From NCBI GenBank assembly GCA_934524965.1, contig CAKSYU010000025.1:1-26787 (forward strand): a stretch of 26,787 bases of DNA. The letters are read 5' to 3'. Both the position numbers and the translations under genes were made by a program. The notes beneath the pieces were generated by a model. The model made no database searches and had not been told where the DNA came from. It worked only from the letters and a program-made list of their open reading frames with translations. Positions 18,898 through 26,689 of this stretch are shown piece by piece. Position 1 is the stretch's first letter. The number at the start of each line of letters is the position of its first letter. Origin of the DNA: an uncultured Angelakisella sp. Lineage in GTDB: Bacteria > Bacillota > Clostridia > Oscillospirales > Ruminococcaceae.

Positions 18898-18926
18898 TTG
18901 ACCTTTTGGGGCGTTTGCACTACAAT
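18898..18926 (+). promoter_or_regulatory. Sigma-A promoter for guaB
   Basis: TTGACC (18898-18903) and TACAAT (18921-18926) are separated by 17 bp. The implied leader to the guaB start is about 155 nt and contains structured element H. Confidence 0.78.
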
Positions 18927-18931
18927 AATAA

Positions 18932-20563
<1,632 letters not shown>

Positions 20564-20585
20564 AAACCAAATGTCGCACCGAGAT

Positions 20586-20613
20586 CCCCTGCCTTTTTTG
20601 GGCAGGGGGTTTT
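20586..20613 (+). terminator. Terminator after guaB
   Basis: CCCCTGCC (20586-20593) pairs with GGCAGGGG (20601-20608) across a short T-rich loop, followed by TTTT. Confidence 0.85.
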
Positions 20614-20698
20614 CTGCTTTATGGCATGGTTCCCTCCCGACTGCCGGCGGGTCAAAACCGGCTCCGTGCGGAAAGCCTCCCGCAAAAATATCCGCCAA

Positions 20699-20727
20699 GG
20701 ATAATTTCCCCAAAACTGCCCATAATA
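20699..20727 (+). promoter_or_regulatory. Sigma-G-type (forespore) promoter for the spoVA operon
   Basis: CATAATA (20721-20727) fits the sigma-F/sigma-G -10 pattern CATnnTA; GGATA (20699-20703), 17 bp upstream, is a 4-of-5 match to the -35 pattern GHATR. It is 33 bp before the spoVAC start. No good sigma-A promoter is nearby. The family knowledge that spoVA is sigma-G controlled in Bacillus and Clostridium supports it. Confidence 0.7.
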
Positions 20728-20759
20728 GGCTTAAACGCCGAAAAAAGGAGCGATGGATC

Positions 20760-21203
20760 ATGGCAATGACCCCCCAAGAGTATGACAAAATGCTGAAGGA
20801 AAGCTCGCCGCCGACCCGCAGCGGCAGAACCCTGCCGGTAGCATTTGCGGTCGGTGGGCTGATCTGTGTGGTGGGGCAGGCGCTGACCGACTGCTACCTC
20901 CACCTTGGGCTGGGTCGGGAGGAGGCAGGGAGCTGGTGCTCCGTCACCCTCATCTTTCTTTCGGTCGTTACCACCGGTCTGGGGTGGTACCAGCGGCTTG
21001 CCAAGTACGCCGGAGCCGGCACTCTGGTGCCCATTACCGGCTTTGCCAATGCCATGTCCTCCCCCGCCATCGAGTTCAAAAGCGAGGGACTGGTGCTGGG
21101 GCTTGCCGCCAAGCTGTTTGTCATTGCCGGGCCGGTCATCGTCTACGGCACCGTGGCAAGTATTCTGTACGGGCTGGTGCTGATCATTTTCGGCATCGGG
21201 TAA
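20760..21203 (+). CDS. spoVAC: Stage V sporulation protein AC
   Basis: SpoVA proteins sit in the inner spore membrane and carry dipicolinic acid with calcium into the spore and out at germination; SpoVAC behaves as a mechanosensitive channel in Bacillus. The 147-residue protein has an N-terminal soluble segment (TPQEYDKMLKESSPP) and about four hydrophobic segments, with the shared SpoVAC/AE signature GGLICVVGQALTD near residues 31-43 and AGAGTLVPITGFANAM near 84-99. The start follows AAAAAAGGAG (20741-20750). It is the first of three spoVA genes, the minimal set usual for Clostridia. Confidence 0.95.
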   Translation: MAMTPQEYDKMLKESSPPTRSGRTLPVAFAVGGLICVVGQALTDCYLHLGLGREEAGSWCSVTLIFLSVVTTGLGWYQRLAKYAGAGTLVPITGFANAMSSPAIEFKSEGLVLGLAAKLFVIAGPVIVYGTVASILYGLVLIIFGIG

Positions 21204-21210
21204 AGCTTGC

Positions 21211-21300
21211 GGCGGGGAACGGTTCGGGCGGCTCCGCCACCGACCCTGCGGGTCGGGGAAACCATCGCCCCGCGGAGCCGCCCTGACCCCCGCGCCGGAC
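21211..21300. repeat. Hairpin element I between spoVAC and spoVAD
   Basis: A 12-bp stem (21226-21237 with 21272-21283) encloses a 7-bp hairpin with a TGC loop (21240-21256) and a weak GGGG/CCCC pairing. It looks like a reduced member of the cloverleaf family. No U-tract follows and spoVAD continues in the same direction, so it is probably within the operon transcript. Confidence 0.65.
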
Positions 21301-21327
21301 GGAAAACCACAGGGAGGAGAAAAAGCT

Positions 21328-22338
21328 ATGGCAAAAAGGATAGGAGCCGGAACCATTCGGCTGGAACGACCCGCGGCGATTGCGGCAGTGGCGGCGGTGG
21401 GCAGCCGCATGGAGCAGGAGGGACCCCTTGGGGCGGAATTTGACCGGACGGTGGAGGACAGCAGCTTTGGTGAAAAAAGCTGGGAAAAAGCGGAGACCAA
21501 AATGCAGCAGCTCGCCTTGGAGCTGGCGCTGCAAAAGGGCAACACCCCGCCGGAGCAGATCGATGTGGTGCTGGGCGGTGACCTGCTGAACCAGTGCATC
21601 GCCTCGGCTTATGCCGTGCGGGAGCTGGGACGCCCCTTTTTGGGGCTGTACGGGGCATGCAGCACCATGGCGGAAAGCCTGACATTGGCGGCGCTTTTGG
21701 TGGAAAGCGGCGCGGCGCAGAAGGCGCTTGCCGTTACTTCCTCCCACTTCTGCTCCAGCGAGCGGCAGTTCCGCTTCCCCCTGAACTACGGCGGGGTAAG
21801 GACGCCCACCGCCCAGCACACCGCCACCGCTTCCGGTGCGGCGCTGGTGGCGCAGCAGGGGGATATTCACATTCGGGAGGTCTGCATCGGGCGTGTGGTG
21901 GATCTGGGGGTAACGGATATCAACAACATGGGGGCAGCAATGGCGCCTGCCGCTTGGGATACCCTGCGGCAATACCTTGCCGATACCGGCACCGCTCCTG
22001 CCGATTACGATAAGATCATTACCGGCGATTTAGCAGGCGTGGGCAGCGACCTGCTGGTGCGCCTTGCGGCGGAGGATGGCTGTGACCTGCGCCCCCATTA
22101 CACCGACTGCGGCTTGATGCTATACGACCGCAGGGAACAAAAGGTCGATGCCGGTGCTTCCGGCTGCGGGTGCAGCGCCGCGGTGATGTGCGCCCACTTT
22201 CTGCCGGCAATGCAGCGGCGGGACTACCGTAATATTTTGTTTTTGGCAACGGGAGCGCTGATGTCACCAACCGCCTGCCAGCAGGGGGAGTCGATCCCCG
22301 GCGTGGCACACCTGCTGCATCTGACGGCAGGGGAGTAA
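21328..22338 (+). CDS. spoVAD: Stage V sporulation protein AD
   Basis: SpoVAD binds dipicolinic acid and is thought to deliver it to the SpoVA membrane channel; the fold is thiolase-like. The 336-residue soluble protein matches the family length (338 in B. subtilis) and shows DVVLGGDLLNQCIASAYAVR (about residues 76-95), LYGACSTMAESL, the FPLNYGGVRTPTAQHTATA stretch, KIITGDLAGVGSDLL and the small-residue ASGCGCSAAVMCA. The start follows GGGAGGAGAAA (21312-21322). Hairpin elements lie on both sides (I and J). Confidence 0.96.
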   Translation: MAKRIGAGTIRLERPAAIAAVAAVGSRMEQEGPLGAEFDRTVEDSSFGEKSWEKAETKMQQLALELALQKGNTPPEQIDVVLGGDLLNQCIASAYAVRELGRPFLGLYGACSTMAESLTLAALLVESGAAQKALAVTSSHFCSSERQFRFPLNYGGVRTPTAQHTATASGAALVAQQGDIHIREVCIGRVVDLGVTDINNMGAAMAPAAWDTLRQYLADTGTAPADYDKIITGDLAGVGSDLLVRLAAEDGCDLRPHYTDCGLMLYDRREQKVDAGASGCGCSAAVMCAHFLPAMQRRDYRNILFLATGALMSPTACQQGESIPGVAHLLHLTAGE

Positions 22339-22387
22339 GGCGGGAATTTCTATTTTTGATTTTAGGGGAAGTGCGAAGGGAAGGAGA

Positions 22388-22487
22388 CAGGGCGGCGGAA
22401 CCGACCGCCGTAGGCGGTCGCCGCGGGCACAGCCCGCGGGTTCCGGCTGCGCCGGAACGCTCCGCCGCCCTGAACCCGCCCCCTGCA
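22388..22487. repeat. Cloverleaf multi-hairpin element J between spoVAD and spoVAE
   Basis: A 12-bp stem (22388-22399 with 22461-22472) encloses three 8-bp hairpins with 3-nt loops: 22402-22420 (GTA), 22421-22439 (ACA) and 22440-22458 (TGC). Only AC and GC stay unpaired at the junction. The end motif CCCCCTGCA is at 22479-22487. It is the sister copy of element K, about 540 bp downstream. Confidence 0.9.
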
Positions 22488-22509
22488 CCAATAAACGGAG
22501 GAAAAAGCC

Positions 22510-22878
22510 ATGCAAGCTGTATTACCCTATCTGTACGCTTTTCTGGTGGGCGGGGCGCTGTGCCTTATCGGTCAGGTGCTCATAGACCGCACCAAGCTGA
22601 CCCCGGCGCGCATTCTCTCCGGCTATGTGGTTGTCGGTGTGCTGCTGGGTGCGCTGGGGCTGTACCAGCCCCTTATCGACATCGCCGGAGCAGGCGCTGC
22701 CGTTCCGCTGACCGGCTTTGGCAGTCTGCTGGCGCGGGGCGTGCGGGAAGCCGTAGCCGAGCAGGGGCTGCTGGGCGCCCTGATGGGCGGACTGCAAAAG
22801 GGGGCTGCCGGCATTTCGGCGGCGATCCTTTTCTCGGTGCTGGCGGCACTTATTTTCCGCTCCAAAGACCAGTGCTGA
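22510..22878 (+). CDS. spoVAE: Stage V sporulation protein AE
   Basis: This 122-residue, mostly hydrophobic protein is the second membrane component of the SpoVA dipicolinate channel. About four hydrophobic segments are visible. It shares with SpoVAC the signature GGALCLIGQVLID (residues 14-26) and AGAGAAVPLTGFGSLLARG, consistent with the paralogy between SpoVAC and SpoVAE (the SpoVAEb type). The start follows CGGAGGAAAAA (22496-22506), just after element J. It ends the spoVA operon; no simple U-tract terminator is seen, only element K. Confidence 0.94.
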   Translation: MQAVLPYLYAFLVGGALCLIGQVLIDRTKLTPARILSGYVVVGVLLGALGLYQPLIDIAGAGAAVPLTGFGSLLARGVREAVAEQGLLGALMGGLQKGAAGISAAILFSVLAALIFRSKDQC

Positions 22879-22896
22879 AAAGGGGCACGGCGCTTT

Positions 22897-23030
22897 GATT
22901 TTTTGCCTGGCGCGGGGGGGGAGAGCGAGGCGGCGGAGCCGACCGCCTTCGGCGGTCGCCGCGGGCGCAGCCCGCGGGTTTCGGCTGCGCCGAAACGCTC
23001 CGCCGCCCTATGCCAGCCCCCTGCAAAAAG
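22897..23030. repeat. Cloverleaf multi-hairpin element K, perfect junction
   Basis: An 11-bp stem (22929-22939 with 22997-23007) encloses three identical-length hairpins of 8 bp with 3-nt loops: 22940-22958 (TTC), 22959-22977 (GCA) and 22978-22996 (TGC). Every base of 22929-23007 outside the loops is paired. Outer ends TTTTTTGCCTGGC and GCCAGCCCCCTGCAAAAA also pair. Compared with element J, the third hairpin shows a C-G to T-A swap on both arms. It lies between spoVAE and the promoter of the 3D-domain gene. Confidence 0.92.
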
Positions 23031-23072
23031 CCTGCTGATTTGTGAGCCTTCCACAAGAAAACGATACGGGAT

Positions 23073-23101
23073 TTGACAAACCCGCAAAAACCCTGTATAA
23101 T
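23073..23101 (+). promoter_or_regulatory. Consensus sigma-A promoter for the DUF348/3D gene
   Basis: Perfect TTGACA (23073-23078) and perfect TATAAT (23096-23101) with a 17-bp spacer, 35 bp upstream of the start codon. Confidence 0.93.
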
Positions 23102-23135
23102 GCAACGCGAACTTGATCCTAAAAGGAGACGTTAG

Positions 23136-24224
23136 ATGAGTAAATTCAGACCCGATGCATGGTTCCCTCGTATCGGGAAGCTGCTGCGGGGCAGGACATT
23201 TACCGCAGCGGGGCTTGCCGTGGCAGTCGGCTTGTCACTGTGGGCTGTGGCGGAAAATGTCAAGATCTTATATATCGCTGATGGGGCGGAAACCGGCGTC
23301 ACTCTGGCGCTGCGCAGCGATCCGACCGAGCAGGCACTGAGCCGTGCCGGTATTACCCTGAAAGAAAACGATACCATAACCACCCGCGAGACCGCTTTGG
23401 TCTACAGTCGGGTCAGCATTACCCGCGGGCTTTCGGTGACACTGGTCGCCGATGGACGCGAGATCCCCTGCACCGTCACCGGCGGCACCGTCGCCGAGCT
23501 GCTGGCGGAAAATAACATCACACTGGGCGAAAACGACCATTGCAGCAAGGAGCCTTCCGCCCTGCTGGAGGACGGTGACGTCATCACCGTGCAGCGGGTG
23601 GAACGAAAGATTGTGAAGGAGCAGGTTTCTATCCCCTGCGATACCGTTTACAAATCCAGCAGCCTGCTGCGCAGCGGACGCAGCGTACAGGTTTCTGCCG
23701 GCAGCAATGGTCTGGCGGAAAACACCTACGAGGAGCTGTGGAACGGAGATACGCTGGTTTCCCGCACACTGGTAAGCACCAAGGAGCTTGCCGCCCCGCG
23801 CAGCGCGCTGGTCATTGAGGGACAGCGCGGCGCCGCCATCTCCCGTCTGGACTGGAGCGAGGAGTTCCCGCTGGACGCAAACGGCATACCGGTAAGCTAC
23901 AAGAAGGTCAAGAGCGGTCAAAAGGCGACCGGCTATTCTGCCGGAGAGAACAGCTACGGCAGCAGCGGCGGATACTGCTATTACGGCACCATTGCCGTTG
24001 ATCCCAATGAGTATCCCTACGGCACCAAGCTGTATATCCGCAGCAGCGACGGCAGCTTTGTTTACGGCTACGCCCTTGCCAGCGATACCGGCGGATTTAT
24101 TTCCGGCGCGGTGAATGTAGATGTAGACCTTTTCTACGAGACCTATCTGGAAAGCGCCCTGAACAGCCTGCGCACCGTGGATATTTATGTACTGGAGTGG
24201 GGCAACGGCACGCTGTACTACTAA
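23136..24224 (+). CDS. Cell-wall protein with DUF348 (ubiquitin-like), G5 and 3D domains, YabE-like
   Basis: A 362-residue exported protein. One N-terminal hydrophobic segment (about residues 23-41) serves as anchor or uncleaved signal. Two DUF348 modules follow (about 50-95 and 106-150; both contain the pattern V-T-L-x-L/V...A-L-x-x-A-G/N-I-T-L), then a G5 domain (about 150-230, VERKIVKEQVSIPCDT) and a C-terminal 3D domain (about 265-362: GTIAVDPNEYPYGTKLYI, ASDTGGFI, VDVDLF), whose aspartates form a lytic-transglycosylase-like site as in MltA. The layout matches YabE/resuscitation-factor-like wall enzymes of Firmicutes, probably cleaving or remodelling peptidoglycan. The start follows AAAAGGAG (23121-23128). 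A monocistronic unit with a perfect promoter and terminator. Confidence 0.88.
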   Translation: MSKFRPDAWFPRIGKLLRGRTFTAAGLAVAVGLSLWAVAENVKILYIADGAETGVTLALRSDPTEQALSRAGITLKENDTITTRETALVYSRVSITRGLSVTLVADGREIPCTVTGGTVAELLAENNITLGENDHCSKEPSALLEDGDVITVQRVERKIVKEQVSIPCDTVYKSSSLLRSGRSVQVSAGSNGLAENTYEELWNGDTLVSRTLVSTKELAAPRSALVIEGQRGAAISRLDWSEEFPLDANGIPVSYKKVKSGQKATGYSAGENSYGSSGGYCYYGTIAVDPNEYPYGTKLYIRSSDGSFVYGYALASDTGGFISGAVNVDVDLFYETYLESALNSLRTVDIYVLEWGNGTLYY

Positions 24225-24268
24225 GCGCCGCGGCTGACCGCCGAAATAAAATACAAGTATCAAGTTTA

Positions 24269-24306
24269 CCGCCCGAGGCAGGGAGATCTGCCTTGGGCGG
24301 GTTTTT
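24269..24306 (+). terminator. Terminator after the 3D-domain gene
   Basis: A 13-bp stem CCGCCCGAGGCAG (24269-24281) with CTGCCTTGGGCGG (24288-24300; one wobble), followed by GTTTTT. Confidence 0.93.
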
Positions 24307-24770
24307 CTTATAGAAAGATCTTTCAACCACGGCACAAACAACGGGTCGCGGTGAGAGGGTGCGGGAACGAATTTTTCCGAGGAATGGGCATCGCAACCGG
24401 CACTTGCCGAGCGCTGAAGCAAGACAAGCAGTAGGTAGGTCAGGAACCCCCTCCCCCGCTTCGGGGAAGGGGAGGAGAAGTTTGGGGTCCCTGCAAGGTC
24501 GTAAGACCTTGTGGGGAGAGGAGGGCGCACCGCAGCGGAGAGGGCTGCCCGCAGCATAGCGGAGGGGCTGCCCGATTGAAGCGGAGGTTGCGTCCGACGA
24601 GGCGGGTCAAAAGTACCACCCCGCCGGTAGGCGGAGACATTAAGACCTAATCAGAAGTTTGCGACGCCGTTAGGCGACATCAAACCGTCGCCATAGTTTC
24701 CGCACACCTTTGCCGTACCGGCAAGCCGAAAGCCCGCTATTACCGCTGCTTCTCCCACTAATAATTTGTC
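24307..24770. repeat. GC-rich structured non-coding region, possible dispersed repeat or RNA
   Basis: No credible gene is present. The stretch contains a C-rich/G-rich hairpin around 24447-24477 (CCTCCCC with GGGGAGG), a GCAAGGTC-GTAA-GACCTTGT hairpin near 24492-24511 with a GNRA-type loop, then three degenerate units near 24527-24590 that share AGCGGAG and GGCTGCCC words, and a GCGACGCC/GGCGAC plus GTCGC structure near 24661-24691. It differs in sequence from the cloverleaf elements. Small open frames across it look spurious. I did not recognise an RNA family. Confidence 0.45.
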
Positions 24771-24902
24771 CTTATTTCACAAGGATTTTTTTACAATTTT
24801 GATTATCCATCAGAAATTCCGCGGATTATCGTTCTAATTCTCTTGAAAATACCATTTAATCTTAAAATTATCTAAAATCGTTTGTGGATAATTGCGATTT
24901 TT
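24771..24902. other. AT-rich island upstream of the orphan gene, with one DnaA-box sequence
   Basis: The region is strikingly AT-rich against the GC-rich surroundings. It includes TGTGGATAA (24883-24891), an exact complement of the DnaA box, and TTATCCATC near 24803, a 7-of-9 match. No gene is seen. It may be a promoter/regulatory region or horizontally acquired DNA. Confidence 0.5.
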
Positions 24903-24932
24903 CTATGTAACATACAATTGATTGTTACATAG
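24903..24932. promoter_or_regulatory. 30-bp palindromic operator overlapping a promoter
   Basis: CTATGTAACA (24903-24912) is perfectly repeated inverted as TGTTACATAG (24923-24932), with a central CAATTG. It is the size and symmetry expected for a dimeric repressor site. It overlaps the position of the -35 for the -10 at 24942-24947. Confidence 0.75.
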
Positions 24933-24947
24933 GACGGGCGTTATAAT
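24918..24947 (+). promoter_or_regulatory. Promoter of the 73-residue orphan gene
   Basis: TATAAT (24942-24947) with a weak TTGATT (24918-24923) 18 bp upstream, inside the palindrome, suggesting repression by steric block or activation at a weak -35. Confidence 0.6.
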
Positions 24948-24980
24948 TTATGTACAACATGCATAAAGGATAAGATTAAA

Positions 24981-25202
24981 TTGTTAACTTATAGACAAAA
25001 ATTTGAGTTGATATGTCAGGTCACTGCCGTTGCCATCAATAAGCTGCTGGTGGCACAGCTGCGCGGAGAGCAGGAGATCCGCGACCGGAGACTGCCGGAT
25101 TACCGGAAAATGTACTTCGACCTCTATGGTGAGACCGAGAATGTCCGCCGTATCCTGCAAAACAGCCTGCGGGAAACCGACGGGCACGAGAACCGCCTGT
25201 AA
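24981..25202 (+). CDS. Small protein of unknown function (73 residues), operator-controlled
   Basis: I do not recognise this protein. The frame uses a TTG start (24981) preceded by AAAGGA (24965-24970); no in-frame ATG fits better. The product is charged and probably all-helical: an N-terminal helix with hydrophobic face (FELICQVTAVAINKLLVAQL), then a basic/aromatic segment (RDRRLPDYRKMYFDLYGE) and a polar C-terminal helix. Codon use is GC-rich like the host genes although its promoter region is AT-rich. The terminator stem begins within the last codons, and the gene has its own promoter and a 30-bp operator, which supports it being real. No secretion signal, no cysteine pair and no obvious DNA-binding motif. 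Confidence 0.65.
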   Translation: MLTYRQKFELICQVTAVAINKLLVAQLRGEQEIRDRRLPDYRKMYFDLYGETENVRRILQNSLRETDGHENRL

Positions 25203-25232
25203 GGAATTTCCCTGTCGGGCGGTTCTCTTTTT
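25188..25232 (+). terminator. Terminator overlapping the end of the orphan gene
   Basis: GAGAACCGCC (25188-25197) pairs exactly with GGCGGTTCTC (25218-25227), followed by TTTTTATT. The stop codon (25200-25202) lies in the loop. Confidence 0.9.
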
Positions 25233-25286
25233 ATTCCAATTCCGCGAAAAAATAATGAACCCCCTGTAAAGATTTTGCTGGTGCGG

Positions 25287-25315
25287 TAGACAAGCGGGAG
25301 AAAAACCGCTATAAT
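25287..25315 (+). promoter_or_regulatory. Sigma-A promoter for the FKBP-like lipoprotein gene
   Basis: TAGACA (25287-25292) and perfect TATAAT (25310-25315) with a 17-bp spacer, 60 bp before the start. Confidence 0.8.
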
Positions 25316-25374
25316 AGGGAACGATATTATGCTGCCGTTTTATGGGCAGTCTGAAAAATTTGGAGGAACCCAAA

Positions 25375-26583
25375 ATGAAGAAATTTGTAAAAGTGCTGGC
25401 AGTTCTGATGGCACTCACCCTGTGCGTGGGTCTGACCGCCTGCGGCAACAAGCAGGGCAATGCCGATTCCGCCGTGAATTACAGCCTGGGACTGACCACC
25501 GACGGCCGCTTTGAGGGCATCACCGCCAAGGACTATGTCACTCTGGGTCAGTACACCGGTCTGGAGTACGACGAGAGCGCCGTGACCGTCAAGGAGGAGG
25601 ATATCCAGAAGCAGATCGACTCCATCATGTCCAGCCACACCTACAAAGCCTACGAGGACGAGCGTGAGATCGTGGACGGCGATACCCTGAACATCGACTA
25701 TGTCGGCAAGGTAGACGGCGTGGAGTTTGAGGGCGGCAGCACCGGCGGCGAAGGCACCGAGGTGACCATCGGCGTGACCAGCTACATTGATGATTTCCTG
25801 GAGCAGCTCATCGGTCACAAGGTGGGCGAGACCTTTGATATCAATGTGACCTTCCCCGACCCCTACGAGAGAGATACCACCCTTTCCGGCAAGGAAGCCA
25901 CCTTTACCGTGACCATCAACCACATCATTGTCACCCGCACCTACGAGCTGACCGATGACTTTGTGGAAAAGAACCTGAAGGATACCTACGGCTACACCAG
26001 CGTGGAGAATATGCGCAAGACCATCGCCAAGGACCTGCGCGACAGCCAGGTTTACACCGCGATGATGGAGACCATTCTGGAGAACTGCCCCGTAAGCGAA
26101 GTGCCCCAGAAGCTGGTGGATAACGAGATCACCATTGTGATGAAGCAGCTGAAGTACACCGCCCTGCAGTACAGCATGGAGGTTTCCACCCTGCTGACCT
26201 ACTACTACGGCGTGGACAGCGAGGAAGCGTTCCGCACCAACTACGAGGAGCAGATCCGCGAGACCATCTCCCAGTACATGGTGATGATGGCGATTGCCGA
26301 GGACGCGAACCTCTTTGCCACCGAGGACGACCTGAAAGAGTACTTCAAGACCGAGATGAGCGTGGATGACTACTCCGACTATGTGGCGCAGTATGGCTAC
26401 GGCTACCTGTACCGTGCCGTGACCTTCAATAATGTCGGCACCTACCTGAAGGAGCAGAACCCCGCCCCCAGCTACACCGATATCAGTGAGATCATCGTCC
26501 CTGCCACGACCGATGAAGAGACCCCCACCGAGGACGGTACCGAGACCCCCGCTGAGGAAAACACCGAAACCCCCGCGGCATAA
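25375..26583 (+). CDS. Trigger-factor-like FKBP-type peptidyl-prolyl isomerase lipoprotein
   Basis: A 402-residue lipoprotein probably helping exported proteins fold outside the membrane. The N-terminus has a lipoprotein signal with lipobox LTAC (Cys23). Residues about 100-188 form an FKBP-type isomerase domain (DGDTLNIDYVGKVDGVEFEGG, then IGHKVGETFDINVTFPDPY), in the form found in trigger factor. Residues about 190-360 are a helical region resembling the substrate-binding C-domain of trigger factor. No ribosome-binding domain is present, fitting an extracellular role. The tail (about 376-402) is made of Thr/Glu/Pro repeats (TDEETPTEDGTETPAEEN) like the MreC tail. The start follows TTTGGAGGAA (25359-25368); a 33-bp upstream ATG lacks a site. 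Confidence 0.9.
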   Translation: MKKFVKVLAVLMALTLCVGLTACGNKQGNADSAVNYSLGLTTDGRFEGITAKDYVTLGQYTGLEYDESAVTVKEEDIQKQIDSIMSSHTYKAYEDEREIVDGDTLNIDYVGKVDGVEFEGGSTGGEGTEVTIGVTSYIDDFLEQLIGHKVGETFDINVTFPDPYERDTTLSGKEATFTVTINHIIVTRTYELTDDFVEKNLKDTYGYTSVENMRKTIAKDLRDSQVYTAMMETILENCPVSEVPQKLVDNEITIVMKQLKYTALQYSMEVSTLLTYYYGVDSEEAFRTNYEEQIRETISQYMVMMAIAEDANLFATEDDLKEYFKTEMSVDDYSDYVAQYGYGYLYRAVTFNNVGTYLKEQNPAPSYTDISEIIVPATTDEETPTEDGTETPAEENTETPAA

Positions 26584-26599
26584 ACAGAACCCGAACCCC

Positions 26600-26632
26600 A
26601 GCCGCCGTGCCCAAAGCACGGCGGCTTTGCTT
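26600..26632 (+). terminator. Terminator after the FKBP-like lipoprotein gene
   Basis: AGCCGCCGTGC (26600-26610) pairs exactly with GCACGGCGGCT (26616-26626), followed by TTGCTTAT. The T run is weak, the stem strong. Confidence 0.75.
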
Positions 26633-26689
26633 ATCCCTGCGGGGCGGAAAATGGAGATGACGAAAAAGGAAATGAGATTATCACCTTAG

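Noticed and set aside
24359..24640. Small open frames on both strands in the structured region
   Set aside because: Low-complexity products, no ribosome sites, and overlap with hairpin-rich non-coding sequence.
24771..24960. Replication origin in the AT-rich island
   Set aside because: Only one exact DnaA box, and no dnaA, dnaN, rpmH or parAB neighbours are present.
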